A stretch of 64,000 bases of DNA from Pseudomonas sp. CCI4.2. Its GTDB lineage: Bacteria > Pseudomonadota > Gammaproteobacteria > Pseudomonadales > Pseudomonadaceae. Each line of letters starts with the position of its first letter. Position 1 is the first letter of the stretch. Under the pieces are notes generated by a model. That model was not told the origin of the DNA. It ran no database searches and was given only the letters and a program-made list of their open reading frames with translations. The position numbers were made by a program, and so were the translations under genes. The stretch covers positions 3,954,501-4,018,500 of the forward strand of contig NZ_CP133781.1 in assembly GCF_034350045.1 (NCBI RefSeq), written 5' to 3'. This document shows, piece after piece, positions 1-8,662 of this stretch.

Positions 1-745
1 CGGTGAAGGCCAGTTTGTCTTTGGTGCTGCGTTCGCCACCCCAGCCACCGTGCTCATTATTAGCCACGGTGCCTTCGCCTTTGCCCTTGTAGGTACCGGT
101 GACGTCAACGGTGTCTTTCAGGGTGACTTTGTCAAAGGTCTGAGTTGCGTAGTTGCCCACGGAAGTGGCGCTGGAGGTCTGGTTAGCCGACGCCGATGCC
201 GACGCAACACGACCGCCAGATACCGCGATGGCCAGGTTGTTTTTCTGTTGGTTGTAGTCGCCAGAAGTGACGTTCACTCCCACGTTACCCGAGCTGCTAT
301 TGGCCGAGTTGCTGAGCGACGCGTTGCTGTGAGTGGAGTAGTTGCCCACTGCGTTACCGGTGTTGGTCTGGGTCGCGCTGGTCGCCGAAATAGCGCTGCC
401 GAAAATGAAGCTTTCGTCAGCGGTTGCGATGGCCGCAGCGTTGTCCTGTTGGTTCGCGTCGCCGCCCGCGACGTTGATCCCCAAGTTGCCATTGGCGTTA
501 GAGGCCGAACCTTCGACGGTCGCATTGTTTTGCGTGCCTTGGTTAAGGACAGTGTTGTCATGGCTGCTCTGTGAATCCATCACGGTGGCTGCGGAACCGG
601 CATTAACGAGCAGGCTCAGCAGAGGGCTTGGATCGTTATCATTTCCACGATGGTCGTTGCTGCCGTGTTCAGCCGCTTGAGCGGCTACTGCGAGGACTGC
701 TGCCAGTGCAAAAACCAAAGGCTTAATTGCCATTGTAGGTTTCAT
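1..745 (-). CDS. FapC/curlin-like repeat-containing surface protein (3' end outside window)
   Basis: The ATG is at 745 with a GGAGAA ribosome site a few bases upstream; the frame stays open to the left edge, so about 248 N-terminal residues are visible. A signal peptide (MKPTMAIKPLVFALAAVLA..., Ala-rich to about residue 24) is followed by a low-complexity Asn/Ser/Gly/Thr region. Two clear repeat cores occur, GNLGINVAGGDANQQDN and GNVGVNVTSGDYNQQKN, each followed by an Ala-Ile-Ala stretch. This Gly-Val-Asn ... Asn-Gln-Gln pattern resembles the repeats of Pseudomonas functional amyloid subunits (FapC/FapB) and curlins. By family logic it would be an exported fibril or adhesin subunit. It is last of three same-strand genes. 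It could equally be one of the proteins loosely annotated as adhesin or heme utilization protein; the amyloid role is inference. Confidence 0.6.
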   Translation of the reverse strand, partial: MKPTMAIKPLVFALAAVLAVAAQAAEHGSNDHRGNDNDPSPLLSLLVNAGSAATVMDSQSSHDNTVLNQGTQNNATVEGSASNANGNLGINVAGGDANQQDNAAAIATADESFIFGSAISATSATQTNTGNAVGNYSTHSNASLSNSANSSSGNVGVNVTSGDYNQQKNNLAIAVSGGRVASASASANQTSSATSVGNYATQTFDKVTLKDTVDVTGTYKGKGEGTVANNEHGGWGGERSTKDKLAFT

Positions 746-808
746 GGTGTTTCTCCATTTTTATTAGATAGCTAAGTGTTGGGACCTTTGCTGCGGTTTA
801 CCGCTGGG

Positions 809-1387
809 TCAGTTCGAGACCCGGACGCTCAGGGCGTTGATCGATTGATTTCCCACCCCGGCGCTCTGGTTCAATTGAACGACCCCCCGACTACCGGTGA
901 AGGCCTGATCGCTGGTAGCGACCTGGCGATTGCCGGGGGAATGTTCAGATGAACCGGAGCCTTGCAACAGCGCCACGTTTTGCTGTGACAGGGCGCTGTC
1001 GTCGATGCTTTGCGGCTGAACACTGATGCTCAGGCGCACGGCGTTGATTTGTTGGTTGTTGGCGCCGGAGGACTGGTTGACCCCCAGAATCCCGTCGCCA
1101 TTGCTGAAAGCGTTGCTTTCGATAACGGATCGCGCATCCCGTGCAGGGTCGGCGCGGGTGCTGATTTGCTGACGGTATTGGCCGGTGGATTGCGCCTGCG
1201 TGCCAATAGCGATGGCGCGGCCGTTTACTTGTTGCTGTTGATCGCCGGCCGCTTGGTTGACCGAAACATTGCCTTGATAGCCTTGCCCGGTATTGCTGAT
1301 GGCGGATTGGTCAACCACCGGACTGTTTGAGTCGGCAAGCGCCGCACAGGAGCAGAGCCATGCGCTAATCAGCAAAAAGCGGCTCAT
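809..1387 (-). CDS. Secreted Asn/Gln-repeat protein, FapB/curlin-like
   Basis: 192 residues with a cleavable signal peptide (MSRFLLISAWLCSCAALA, mature from about residue 19). Three imperfect repeats have cores near residues 39-58, 98-120 and 166-188: each reads Asn-Gln-x-x-Gly-x(3)-Gln-x-x-Asn inside a hydrophobic alternation, for example VNQAAGDQQQQVN, VNQSSGANNQQIN and LNQSAGVGNQSIN. This is the spacing expected of a beta-strand-turn-strand amyloid repeat. The start codon overlaps the stop of the upstream gene (ATGA at 1384-1387), so the two are translationally coupled. The downstream 1-745 gene carries related repeats. I infer a minor or nucleator-type subunit, by analogy to FapB/CsgB; no function is proven from sequence. 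The two Cys residues lie inside the signal peptide. Confidence 0.6.
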   Translation of the reverse strand: MSRFLLISAWLCSCAALADSNSPVVDQSAISNTGQGYQGNVSVNQAAGDQQQQVNGRAIAIGTQAQSTGQYRQQISTRADPARDARSVIESNAFSNGDGILGVNQSSGANNQQINAVRLSISVQPQSIDDSALSQQNVALLQGSGSSEHSPGNRQVATSDQAFTGSRGVVQLNQSAGVGNQSINALSVRVSN

Positions 1388-1827
1388 TTCATGTCTCCTG
1401 TCATCATTCGCAGCGGCGCCAAACCTTGTTGTACGGCGCTGGTCACTTGTCCGCCGATGCCGCCAGTGGATCCGCCCGAATGGCCTGCGTTAAGTCCGGG
1501 CAATCCACGGCCAAGCGCATCCGTACCGCGCAAACTTCCGCCGGGCATCATCAAGTGGGTAATAGTTGCGCCGCTGCTGACACTGGCAAAGTCGCCGTCA
1601 GATAATTCAGAACTGCCCACGGCCCCGAGAATTTGACTCGACGGGTTGGCACTGACAGTGGTGGGATTTGGATCAGGACGCATCACGGGACGGGTTGCAA
1701 CGTGGGGCTGAACGGTGCGTTCAAGAACAATCTCACCGTTACCCGCAAAAGCAGAAAGATGCATGAATGTGCTACTGACGCAGCCCATCATTAGTAGGCT
1801 AAATACGCCTTTTTCGAAACGCCCCAT
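1384..1827 (-). CDS. Exported hypothetical protein, first gene of the repeat-protein cluster
   Basis: 147 residues, start at 1827 preceded by a strong AAGGAAGAAGG ribosome site. The N-terminus has a basic start and a hydrophobic segment (about residues 8-28, ending SAFAG), consistent with export. The rest is Gly/Ser/Pro-rich without Cys, with a His-Ser-Gly-Gly-Ser-Thr-Gly-Gly stretch near residues 116-124 and a predicted amphipathic C-terminus. I do not recognise a domain. It shares a 4-base overlap with the next gene, so its product is made together with the Asn/Gln-repeat proteins. Size and position (about 150, 190 and over 248 residues in order) parallel fapA-fapB-fapC, but sequence likeness to the FapA chaperone was not evident, so that label is not given. 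Confidence 0.5.
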   Translation of the reverse strand: MGRFEKGVFSLLMMGCVSSTFMHLSAFAGNGEIVLERTVQPHVATRPVMRPDPNPTTVSANPSSQILGAVGSSELSDGDFASVSSGATITHLMMPGGSLRGTDALGRGLPGLNAGHSGGSTGGIGGQVTSAVQQGLAPLRMMTGDMK

Positions 1828-2160
1828 GACCTTCTTCCTTGTGAGATGCGCTGGCCCTAATCAGCGATGCAAGGAGAGAGAGCAGGAGCTGTGCCGCTTT
1901 TGTTTAGTTGATGAAAATCAACGGATTAAGACGAGGTGTTGTGAAATTGAATTGCGCCTGTAACGGTGCTGATACAGATTCAAACGGATAGAAGGGGCGT
2001 TTACGCGCATCAGACCGACGGCAACACCTCAATGCGAGTGTTTCATTGGCTTAACACATAAAGGCATTTTGATAGCGGAGCTGTCTGGGACAGGCGGTTG
2101 TGTGATTTATGTGTATCAGCAGCGGACACTTCACTCGAAGTTTTGCGCTTTTTGAAGACT
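1828..2160. other. 333-base intergenic stretch
   Basis: Lies between the start of the repeat-protein cluster and the 3' end of the nadR-like gene, both on the minus strand. It should hold the cluster promoter, but I found no convincing -10/-35 pair, no ORF with a ribosome site, and only a weak 5-bp hairpin (ACTTC/GAAGT near 2128-2141) that could end the upstream transcript. Confidence 0.3.
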
Positions 2161-2688
2161 TTATACGCGGTCCAGGAGTTGGCTGATCGCAATAAAGGCC
2201 TGTCGTTCGCGGGACGTCCAATCACCCCCTATGACCTGGTACGGCTGAGCGTGTTTTTTGAGCCACTGCTGACTGGCGTCAAAAAACCTTTGGCGATCAT
2301 TTAAATCCGGCTGGCAGCGCTGGCCATCGCTGACCCATTCAGACCCCTCAGCCGCCAGCAACAGGTGTAAATCGTAGCGGCGAAGCAATAGTTGTGGCTC
2401 AAGCCAAGCGGGGCAATCGCCAAACAGCGTCTGGCTCCACAGCATGTTGTTTAACAAGTGGGTATCGAGGATCAACAATGTCGACTCTGTGGCCCGCGCG
2501 GCGTCTTCCCACGCCAATTGACCTTGGGCGATGGCGCTTATGTCGGCATAGCAGGTTTCACGCTGGGTTTCTTCAATGAAGTGGCGCACGTATTCGCCCA
2601 CCACCTGACCGCCAAAGCGTGCCTGAATACGGGCCGCCAGCGAACTCTTGCCACTGGATTCTGGTCCTGACAATACGAGCACCTTCAT
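2161..2688 (-). CDS. NadR-like ribosylnicotinamide kinase / AAA-family P-loop kinase
   Basis: 175 residues from ATG 2688, chosen because it overlaps the pnuC stop as ATGA (2685-2688); an upstream in-frame ATG at 2715 would overlap pnuC by 31 bases and puts nine extra residues before the P-loop. Residues 6-14 (SGPESSGKS) are a Walker A motif; the later LILDTHLLN segment fits Walker B, and the layout matches the NadR C-terminal kinase domain that phosphorylates nicotinamide riboside to NMN. There is no N-terminal HTH or adenylyltransferase domain, so this is a stand-alone kinase. Coupling to the transporter PnuC supports an import-and-trap role in NAD salvage. Specificity for nicotinamide riboside is inferred from family and neighbour. 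Confidence 0.8.
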   Translation of the reverse strand: MKVLVLSGPESSGKSSLAARIQARFGGQVVGEYVRHFIEETQRETCYADISAIAQGQLAWEDAARATESTLLILDTHLLNNMLWSQTLFGDCPAWLEPQLLLRRYDLHLLLAAEGSEWVSDGQRCQPDLNDRQRFFDASQQWLKKHAQPYQVIGGDWTSRERQAFIAISQLLDRV

Positions 2689-3248
2689 CGGGCAAGCGCC
2701 GGATCGTTGCGCCACTCACGCCAGCCTTGAACCGCAATCAAAGTAAACAACGCGTACAGGGCCGCAGTGAGGTAGAGGTCTTTGTAGACAAAAAGGCTGA
2801 CAAAAATCACATCCAGCACAATCCATAACGGCCAACATTGCACGCGCTTTTGCGCCATCCACACTTGCGCGACCAAGCTGAAACCGGTCAGCGTTGCATC
2901 CAGCCAAGGTTGAGCCGCGTCGGTGAAATACGCCATCGCAGCGCCCAATACCACGCTGACCAACCCGCCAATCACCAGGCTCATCAGCAGTGAACTCGTT
3001 GCCAGATAACTGACTGACCGCCCTGGGTGGGCTGAGTCACGACGTGTCCATTGCCACCAGCCGTACACTTGCAATACGGCATACACCACTTGCAACAGCA
3101 TGTCCGAATACAGCTTCACTTCGAAAAACACCCACGTATACAGCAGCACCATGACCAAGCCGATGGGCCAGCACCAGCGATTCTGTTTCACCGTCAACCA
3201 CACAGCAGTGACGCCTAGTGCGGCAGCGAACAGTTCAAGCCCGGACAT
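2685..3248 (-). CDS. pnuC: PnuC-type nicotinamide riboside transporter
   Basis: 187 residues, almost entirely hydrophobic, with seven likely membrane segments and the Trp-rich signature of the family (QNRWCWPIG near residue 22, VYGWWQW near residue 62, and WLDATLTGFSLVAQVWMAQK in the middle). PnuC proteins move nicotinamide riboside through the inner membrane by facilitated diffusion; phosphorylation by the coupled kinase gene downstream would trap it. The start at 3248 is preceded by AAGGAG (AAGGAGTTGTC before ATG). It is first of a two-gene unit. No NAD- or PreQ1-type riboswitch was recognisable in the 150 bases upstream. Confidence 0.9.
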   Translation of the reverse strand: MSGLELFAAALGVTAVWLTVKQNRWCWPIGLVMVLLYTWVFFEVKLYSDMLLQVVYAVLQVYGWWQWTRRDSAHPGRSVSYLATSSLLMSLVIGGLVSVVLGAAMAYFTDAAQPWLDATLTGFSLVAQVWMAQKRVQCWPLWIVLDVIFVSLFVYKDLYLTAALYALFTLIAVQGWREWRNDPALAR

Positions 3249-3328
3249 GACAACTCCTTGGGACAGCGGGGATAAAGGCGCGGGGGATTGTAAGCGGGTT
3301 GGGGAATGGTGGGGAAGGAGAGGGTGTG

Positions 3329-3358
3329 AGCGCCCGCGCCCGGCGAGGTACGGGCGCT
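3329..3358. other. GC-rich inverted repeat
   Basis: AGCGCCCG (3329-3336) pairs with CGGGCGCT (3351-3358) around a 14-base loop. It sits between the mcp 3' end and pnuC start, and may form part of the transcript end of the chemoreceptor or the pnuC leader. There is no T-tract on either side. Confidence 0.35.
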
Positions 3359-3372
3359 GCGTTAGGGGGAAG

Positions 3373-3395
3373 GCTAGTCCCGATAGGGGACTAGC
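3373..3395 (-). terminator. Hairpin after the chemoreceptor gene
   Basis: A perfect 9-bp stem, GCTAGTCCC (3373-3381) and GGGACTAGC (3387-3395), with loop GATAG, lies six bases beyond the stop codon of the minus-strand chemoreceptor. The following minus-strand bases are CTTCCCCC rather than a pure T-run, so termination strength is uncertain. Confidence 0.55.
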
Positions 3396-3401
3396 GCAGG
3401 C

Positions 3402-5036
3402 CTAAACCCGGAACTGTCCCAACAACGTTTTCAAACGATCACTCAGCGTGCGCAATTGAACGCTGGCGGTGCTGGAGCGTTCTGCGGCATAGGCTGCGTC
3501 TTGCGACAAGCTTGCGGCTTGAGTGACGTTCTGGTTGATGTCTTCGACCACATGCGCCTGTTCCAACGTGGCGCTGGCAATCGAGGCATTCAAGCCATTG
3601 AGGTTACGCAACGCCTGGGTAATAGACGCCAGGCTCGCACCGGCCTGGTTGGCTTGGTCGATGGTCAACTGCGACGCATGGCTGCTGTCGCCGATCACTT
3701 TGACCGCCGCGTTGGAATGACCCTGCAAGCGTTCAATCATCGTCTGGATTTCAGCCGTTGATTTTTGTGTACGTTGTGCCAATAAGCGAACTTCATCCGC
3801 CACCACCGCAAAGCCGCGACCTTGTTCGCCGGCCCGCGCCGCTTCAATGGCTGCGTTTAGCGCCAGCAAGTTGGTCTGGTCAGCGATGGAACGGATGACC
3901 TCCAACACACTGCCAATCTGTGTGCTTTCAGCTGCCAGGGTTTGGATGACGGCCACGGCCTGGGTAATCGTATTGGACAAAAGATCGATCTGGCGCAAGC
4001 TGCTGTCGATGTTGACCTGGCCCTGTTTGGCTTGGTTTTCCGCGTCGCGCATTTCGCTGGCGGCCTGTTCGGCGTTTTTCGCTACGTCCTGAACGCCGTA
4101 GGTCACTTCGTTGATGGCGGTCGCCACAAGTTCCATCTGCTGCGATTGTTGCTGGCTATGGACTTGCGCCTGGCTGGCGCTGCTGCCCAGCTCGGTCGAG
4201 GCCAGACCCAGCGCCGACGAGGCATCCATCAACTGCTCAACCACGAGCTTCATTTTGGTAGTGAACGCATTGAAGTGGGTCGCGAGTTGCGTCACCTCGT
4301 CGCGTCCATGGGTGTCCAGGTTGCGGGTAAGGTCGCTTTCGCCGCTGGAAATATTCGCCATGGCGTCCACTGCGTCTTGTAACGGTCGGACGATGCTTCT
4401 GGAGATCAACACCACCAGCAACGCCATCAACACCGCAATGCTGAATCCGGCAATCGATGCTTTCCACACTTGCGCATAGAACTCGGCCTGCAAGTCATCA
4501 ATGTACACACCTGAACCGACTACCCAACCCCACGGCTCGAATAGTTGAACGAAAGAAGTTTTTTCGACTGCGGTGCTTGAGCCTAGTTTTGGCCAGCGGT
4601 AATTCAGCGGACCTGCGCCTTTGCTTTTCGCGATGGCGACCATTTCATTGAAGATAAACACACCATCGGCGTCTTTGATCGCCGACAGGTCCTGGCCTTC
4701 GAGCTTTTGGTTGGCCGCGTGCATGATCATCACCGGACGCAAATCGTTGATCCAAAAGTACTCGCTCTGGTTATAGCGCAGCCCCCGCACGACGGCCTGT
4801 GCCTGTTGCTGCGCTTGATCGCGACTGAGCTTGCCTGCCGTTTCTTGATCGTGGAAATACGTAAGAATGCCGCTGACGGTTTCTACAAGATGATGAGTTT
4901 TTTCGGACTTTCCGGCATACAGGTCAGTGTGGATTTGCTTGAGCATCAACACGCCGAGCATAAATAGCATAAATACCGAGACCACTAAAATCAGCCAGAG
5001 ACGGCGGCTGATCGACATACTGCGCAAGCTATTCAT
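3402..5036 (-). CDS. Methyl-accepting chemotaxis protein with single Cache sensor
   Basis: 544 residues from the ATG at 5036, preferred because GGAG sits nine bases upstream; the longer frame begins at 5078 with a poor ribosome site. Domains in order: basic N-terminus and first membrane helix (about residues 11-33), a roughly 150-residue periplasmic sCache_2-type domain ([15 protein letters not shown] and [20 protein letters not shown] are typical), second membrane helix (about 192-214), HAMP ([12 protein letters not shown]), then the long cytoplasmic coiled-coil with the conserved tip near [20 protein letters not shown]. It would signal to CheA/CheW. sCache_2 receptors of Pseudomonas often bind small carboxylates, but the ligand cannot be read here. 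It is monocistronic. Confidence 0.95.
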   Translation of the reverse strand: MNSLRSMSISRRLWLILVVSVFMLFMLGVLMLKQIHTDLYAGKSEKTHHLVETVSGILTYFHDQETAGKLSRDQAQQQAQAVVRGLRYNQSEYFWINDLRPVMIMHAANQKLEGQDLSAIKDADGVFIFNEMVAIAKSKGAGPLNYRWPKLGSSTAVEKTSFVQLFEPWGWVVGSGVYIDDLQAEFYAQVWKASIAGFSIAVLMALLVVLISRSIVRPLQDAVDAMANISSGESDLTRNLDTHGRDEVTQLATHFNAFTTKMKLVVEQLMDASSALGLASTELGSSASQAQVHSQQQSQQMELVATAINEVTYGVQDVAKNAEQAASEMRDAENQAKQGQVNIDSSLRQIDLLSNTITQAVAVIQTLAAESTQIGSVLEVIRSIADQTNLLALNAAIEAARAGEQGRGFAVVADEVRLLAQRTQKSTAEIQTMIERLQGHSNAAVKVIGDSSHASQLTIDQANQAGASLASITQALRNLNGLNASIASATLEQAHVVEDINQNVTQAASLSQDAAYAAERSSTASVQLRTLSDRLKTLLGQFRV

Positions 5037-5211
5037 GAGGTTCCACTCCATAACGATTTGTTCTTGTTTTGCTGTCATGCAACCGCATCAGAGCATGCAC
5101 TACATTGTTCACTGTACAGCGTCAATAACCTGTGTCTGACAGGATTTCGGCGCGGTAGGCCTAAACATGAGGGACTCACACCTTTTTCACGTATTAATGG
5201 TCACACTCTTA

Positions 5212-5229
5212 GTCCGATAGATATCGGAC
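5212..5229. promoter_or_regulatory. Inverted repeat upstream of uppP
   Basis: GTCCGAT (5212-5218) and ATCGGAC (5223-5229) form a perfect 7-bp dyad around AGAT, about 70 bases before the uppP start and on the far side of the chemoreceptor promoter region. It could be an operator or a small hairpin; there is no T-tract, so a terminator is unlikely. Confidence 0.35.
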
Positions 5230-5296
5230 GTCGCGTACTCACTTCAATAGACATACTAAATAGGGCATGCCGAGCGCACTGCCCCATGGGGGAATG

Positions 5297-6127
5297 ATGG
5301 ATCTTTGGACCGCCGCACAAGCGACGATACTTGGGGTTGTTGAAGGGCTGACGGAGTTTCTGCCGATATCCAGTACGGGGCATCAGATCATCGTCGCCGA
5401 CTTGATCGGCTTCGGTGGTGAACGGGCAATGGCGTTTAACATCATCATCCAGCTCGGGGCAATTCTGGCGGTGGTGTGGGAGTTTCGGCGCAAGATTCTC
5501 GATGTTGTCACTGGGCTGCCCAAGCAACGCGAAGCCCAGCGTTTTACCGTGAACCTGATTATTGCGGTGTTGCCCGCAGTCGTCTTGGGCATTATGTTTG
5601 CCGACTTGATTCACCAATACCTGTTCAACCCGATTACGGTCGCTACGGCGTTGGTTATCGGCGGCGTGGTCATGTTGTGGGCCGAGCGTCGCCAGCACGT
5701 GGTACATGCCGAGACCGTGGATGAAATGACCTGGGTCGACGCCTTGAAGGTGGGTTGCGCGCAATGCCTGGCGATGATTCCGGGCACGTCGCGCTCTGGT
5801 GCAACGATTATCAGCGGTTTGTTGTTCGGTCTTTCACGCAAGACCGCTACCGAGTTTTCGTTTTTCCTGGCCATGCCAACGATGGTAGGCGCCGCTATTT
5901 ATTCGGGCTTTAAATATCGTCATCTGTTCCAGCCGGATGATTTTCCGGTGATTGCGGTTGGCTTTGTGGTGTCGTTTATTTTTGCCATGATCGCGGTCCG
6001 TGCGTTGTTGAAATACATCGCCAGTCACAGCTATGCGGCCTTTGCCTGGTACCGGATTGTCTTCGGCCTGTTGATCCTCGCCACCTGGAAGTTTGGCTGG
6101 ATCGATTGGTCGTCGGTCTCGGCGTAA
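5297..6127 (+). CDS. uppP: Undecaprenyl-diphosphatase (UppP/BacA)
   Basis: 276 residues from ATG 5297 (MDLWTAAQ), the usual family start, with GGGGGA just upstream; ATGs at 5294 and 5267 are alternatives. The enzyme dephosphorylates undecaprenyl diphosphate on the inner membrane, recycling the lipid carrier for peptidoglycan and other polymers and conferring bacitracin tolerance. Both signature regions are present: [13 protein letters not shown] (about residues 16-28, catalytic Glu and Ser/Thr) and [10 protein letters not shown] (about 161-170, catalytic Ser/Arg). Around eight hydrophobic segments span the chain. The DUF1294 gene follows after 12 bases. Confidence 0.95.
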   Translation: MDLWTAAQATILGVVEGLTEFLPISSTGHQIIVADLIGFGGERAMAFNIIIQLGAILAVVWEFRRKILDVVTGLPKQREAQRFTVNLIIAVLPAVVLGIMFADLIHQYLFNPITVATALVIGGVVMLWAERRQHVVHAETVDEMTWVDALKVGCAQCLAMIPGTSRSGATIISGLLFGLSRKTATEFSFFLAMPTMVGAAIYSGFKYRHLFQPDDFPVIAVGFVVSFIFAMIAVRALLKYIASHSYAAFAWYRIVFGLLILATWKFGWIDWSSVSA

Positions 6128-6139
6128 GGGACCATAAAC

Positions 6140-6562
6140 ATGGACCAGCGCGCTCAATCCCGCTCAGTGAAACGGCCGACACAGTATTTGCGAGTCAAGC
6201 TGTTTATCTTACTGGGATTGAGTGCGCTGCCGGTTTTCGGGGCGCTGTCGATGCTTATCGGCCGCGTCTCAGCGATCCCTGCGTGTCTTTATGGCGTGAT
6301 GAGCGTGCTGACCTTCTTTCTCTACTGGCGAGACAAATCCCAGGCGCGGAATGAAGGATGGCGTACACCAGAAAAAGTCTTGCACGTTGTTGAGCTGCTG
6401 GGTGGTTGGCCGGGCGGTTTAGTTGCGCAGCAAATCTTGCGGCATAAAACCCGCAAAGTGTCTTATCAGGTGGTTTTTTGGCTCATCGTTGTAGCGCATG
6501 AGCTGTTCTGGCTTGATCGTCTGTTACTGGGCGGGCGTTTCCTGGCCAGACACCTTTACTGA
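6140..6562 (+). CDS. DUF1294 small inner-membrane protein
   Basis: 140 residues with three to four hydrophobic segments. The first pair spans residues 21-63 and is followed by the family signature around residues 75-105, VELLGGWPGGLVAQQILRHK then TRKVSYQVVFW. DUF1294 proteins are membrane-bound and of unknown function; some carry an N-terminal cold-shock domain, absent here. The gene starts 12 bases after uppP and probably shares its transcript. Its last seven bases overlap the 3' end of the convergent YjbR-type gene. Confidence 0.8.
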   Translation: MDQRAQSRSVKRPTQYLRVKLFILLGLSALPVFGALSMLIGRVSAIPACLYGVMSVLTFFLYWRDKSQARNEGWRTPEKVLHVVELLGGWPGGLVAQQILRHKTRKVSYQVVFWLIVVAHELFWLDRLLLGGRFLARHLY

Positions 6563-6909
6563 TCGAGCTTCAACCCAATCTGACGAATCTTCGGTAGCTT
6601 GCTGACCACTAACTGGTGAGAACGGGTCAGCAGTTCGCGCAGTTCATTGTCGCTGAGGGGGTAGGGTGGGGCGATGCTGACCCAATAAGCGCGGGCTAGA
6701 TAAGGTGCCGGGCGAATGCCAGGGCGGTCGACATAACCAAGAAACAGCTCGGGCCCGATTTTGAACGATAAGCCCATGCCTGCGAGATCAAGCACCGCAA
6801 ACATCTTGTTCTGCACCACGGAAAATACCCGGGTGCCCCCCCATTTATAATCTTCCCGAGCGCCCGGAAGGGTCATGCAAAACTGTGCAACCTGTTCTGA
6901 GGTCATCAT
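6556..6909 (-). CDS. MmcQ/YjbR-family protein
   Basis: 117 residues. The fold is that of the YjbR/CyaY-like family: an N-terminal helix (SEQVAQFCMTLPGAREDYKWGG), a beta-sheet core with the KMFAVLD and LSFKIGP strands, and a C-terminal helix ending LVVSKLPK. Members are often called DNA-binding, but biochemical roles are largely unproved. AGGATAACC precedes the tandem ATGATG start. It is transcribed after the LysR gene in the same direction with 15 bases between them, so co-transcription is possible. Confidence 0.8.
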   Translation of the reverse strand: MMTSEQVAQFCMTLPGAREDYKWGGTRVFSVVQNKMFAVLDLAGMGLSFKIGPELFLGYVDRPGIRPAPYLARAYWVSIAPPYPLSDNELRELLTRSHQLVVSKLPKIRQIGLKLDQ

Positions 6910-6924
6910 GGTTATCCTTGATAA

Positions 6925-7845
6925 TCAGCGTTGGAAACAGCCTTGCTCACCTGCATTATGGGCAAAGGCTGCGCTGATGTGATCGATCCACGCCCTTACC
7001 GCCGGCAGCGTACCGCGCCGTTGGGTATAAGCCGCCTGCAAATGCCCGCTGGGCAATGACCAGTCGGGCAGCAATTGAATCAGACGTCCATCGGCCAGTT
7101 CTTCGCGACAGTTCATCATTGGGAGCATGCTAAAACCCAGCCCTCTTAAGGCGGCGGTCTTTCGGATAGGGAAGTCATCGATGGCCAGCCGCGCGTCCAT
7201 GGACATATCGCAACGCGTGCCGCTGGTGTGCACCAACTGATAATGAACCTTGCGATCCGCCTCAATGGCGCCCAGTACCGGGAGGCTGGATAAGTCTTGT
7301 GGCGTGCTGATGATTCGGTTGACCAGCAATGCAGGCGCCGCGACCAGTACGGCCGTTGTCGGAGCCAGGTTCCGGACAATCAGGCTTGGGTCTTCATCAC
7401 CGATATCACGCACTCGTAACGCCACGTCGATGCCTTCGTTAACCAGATCAACTCGGCGGTTGACCAGCAGCATTTCCAGCTGAACTTGAGGGAAGCTGGC
7501 GACAAAATCACTGACCACGTTGGACAGTTCCCAGTGGACCAACCCCACCGGGCATGAAACCCTGAGCCGACCCCTGGGTTCGGCAGACAGCGAAGCCACC
7601 GCTTCATCGGCCATGTCTGCTTCGAGCAGCATCGCCTGGCAATGCTGAAGATAGCGTTCGCCCACGGCTGTTAGCGCCAATTTGCGCGTAGTGCGTTGCA
7701 GCAAGCTGGCATTGAGGCGAGTTTCCAGCTCCGCGATTCGCCGTGACAGGCGTGACTTGGGAATCCCCAAGACCCGCCCAGCCGCAGCGAAACCACCGGC
7801 TTCCACCACCTTCGCAAAGTAATACAGATCGTTAAGATCCTGCAT
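6925..7845 (-). CDS. LysR-type transcriptional regulator next to azoR
   Basis: 306 residues. Residues 1-60 form the winged HTH (LNDLYYFAKVVEAGGFAAAG... SRLSRRIAELETRLNASLLQRTTRKLALT), then a linker helix and a periplasmic-binding-protein-like effector domain (about 90-295). The pattern is that of the AaeR/CrgA-like LTTR subgroup. It is divergent from the azoreductase gene with 127 bases between starts, the standard LTTR arrangement, so azoR is the likely target and a quinone or other electrophile the likely effector (inference). The start codon has a weak ribosome site. Confidence 0.92.
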   Translation of the reverse strand: MQDLNDLYYFAKVVEAGGFAAAGRVLGIPKSRLSRRIAELETRLNASLLQRTTRKLALTAVGERYLQHCQAMLLEADMADEAVASLSAEPRGRLRVSCPVGLVHWELSNVVSDFVASFPQVQLEMLLVNRRVDLVNEGIDVALRVRDIGDEDPSLIVRNLAPTTAVLVAAPALLVNRIISTPQDLSSLPVLGAIEADRKVHYQLVHTSGTRCDMSMDARLAIDDFPIRKTAALRGLGFSMLPMMNCREELADGRLIQLLPDWSLPSGHLQAAYTQRRGTLPAVRAWIDHISAAFAHNAGEQGCFQR

Positions 7846-7891
7846 CGGAAAACCTGACTGTTCTATGAGTGGGACGAACTATCGCATTTCT

Positions 7892-7905
7892 GCTGACTAA
7901 TCAGC
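7892..7905. promoter_or_regulatory. Dyad in the LysR/azoR divergent promoter
   Basis: GCTGA (7892-7896) and TCAGC (7901-7905) form an inverted repeat around CTAA. The run TGACTAATCA is of the T-N11-A type tolerated by LysR proteins. It lies midway between the two start codons and is a plausible regulator site. Confidence 0.35.
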
Positions 7906-7972
7906 TATTACTTTGCACTGTAGGATGATCCGCACTTGGTCGCCCAGCGGCGATTCCTACTTGGAGAGCTTC

Positions 7973-8584
7973 ATGAAACTTTTGCACCTCGATTCAAGCA
8001 TTCTTGGCGACCACTCTGCTTCCCGCCAGCTCAGCCGTAGCGTCGTTCAGGCATGGAAAGCGGCTGAAACTGACGGCCAAGTGACCTACCGTGACCTGGC
8101 TCAAGACCCGCTGGGCCATTTCTCTGCCGCCACGCTGGCCGCAGGCGGCACACCGAGTGAAGCCCGCAACGCCGCTCAACTGGCTGAAGTCGATAACAAC
8201 GAAGCGATTCTGCAAGAATTCCTGGCGGCAGACGTCGTGGTGATCGGTGCGCCGATGTACAACTTCAGCTTGCCGACCCAGCTGAAAGCCTGGATCGACC
8301 GCATCTCGGTTGCCGGCCGTACCTTTGCCTACGACGAGAACGGTCCAAAGGGCCTGTGCGCTGGCAAAAAAATCATCATCGTTTCAACGTCGGGCGGCCT
8401 GCATGTTGGCCAGCCGTCGAGCGTTGGTCACGAAGACTATCTAAGGCTGCTGTTTGCTTTCATCGGCATTACGGATATTCAATTCGTCTTCGCTCACGGT
8501 TTGGCCTACGGTGAAGAACCCCGTGCCAACGCTATGACCGCCGCAGAAAAACAGATCAACGAAACTCTGTTTGCCGTTGCGTAA
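7973..8584 (+). CDS. azoR: FMN-dependent NADH-azoreductase / quinone reductase
   Basis: 203 residues from ATG 7973 (GGAGAGCTTC upstream); the frame extends further upstream but without a ribosome site. The flavodoxin-like fold shows the FMN phosphate-binding region near [18 protein letters not shown] (residues 4-21) and the AzoR signature [17 protein letters not shown] (about residues 96-112), then STSGG at about 140. AzoR enzymes carry out two-electron reduction of quinones and azo dyes with NADH, protecting from electrophiles. It is monocistronic and ends in a strong terminator. Confidence 0.93.
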   Translation: MKLLHLDSSILGDHSASRQLSRSVVQAWKAAETDGQVTYRDLAQDPLGHFSAATLAAGGTPSEARNAAQLAEVDNNEAILQEFLAADVVVIGAPMYNFSLPTQLKAWIDRISVAGRTFAYDENGPKGLCAGKKIIIVSTSGGLHVGQPSSVGHEDYLRLLFAFIGITDIQFVFAHGLAYGEEPRANAMTAAEKQINETLFAVA

Positions 8585-8614
8585 TAGCGTCATCGCTTAA
8601 TAACACTGCTGCCA

Positions 8615-8662
8615 AAAAACTCCACAGTCCGCGCTGTCAAGCGAGGAGCCTGTGGAGTTTTT
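8615..8662 (+). terminator. Intrinsic terminator after azoR
   Basis: A 13-bp perfect inverted repeat, AAAAACTCCACAG (8615-8627) and CTGTGGAGTTTTT (8650-8662), surrounds a 22-base loop. It starts 30 bases after the azoR stop and ends in a T-run. The remaining bases to 8916 hold no gene I can support. Confidence 0.85.

Noticed and set aside
3249-3401. Possible NAD- or PreQ1-class riboswitch before pnuC.
   Set aside because: Neither a pseudoknot-like nor a conserved core could be seen; only GC-rich inverted repeats occur.
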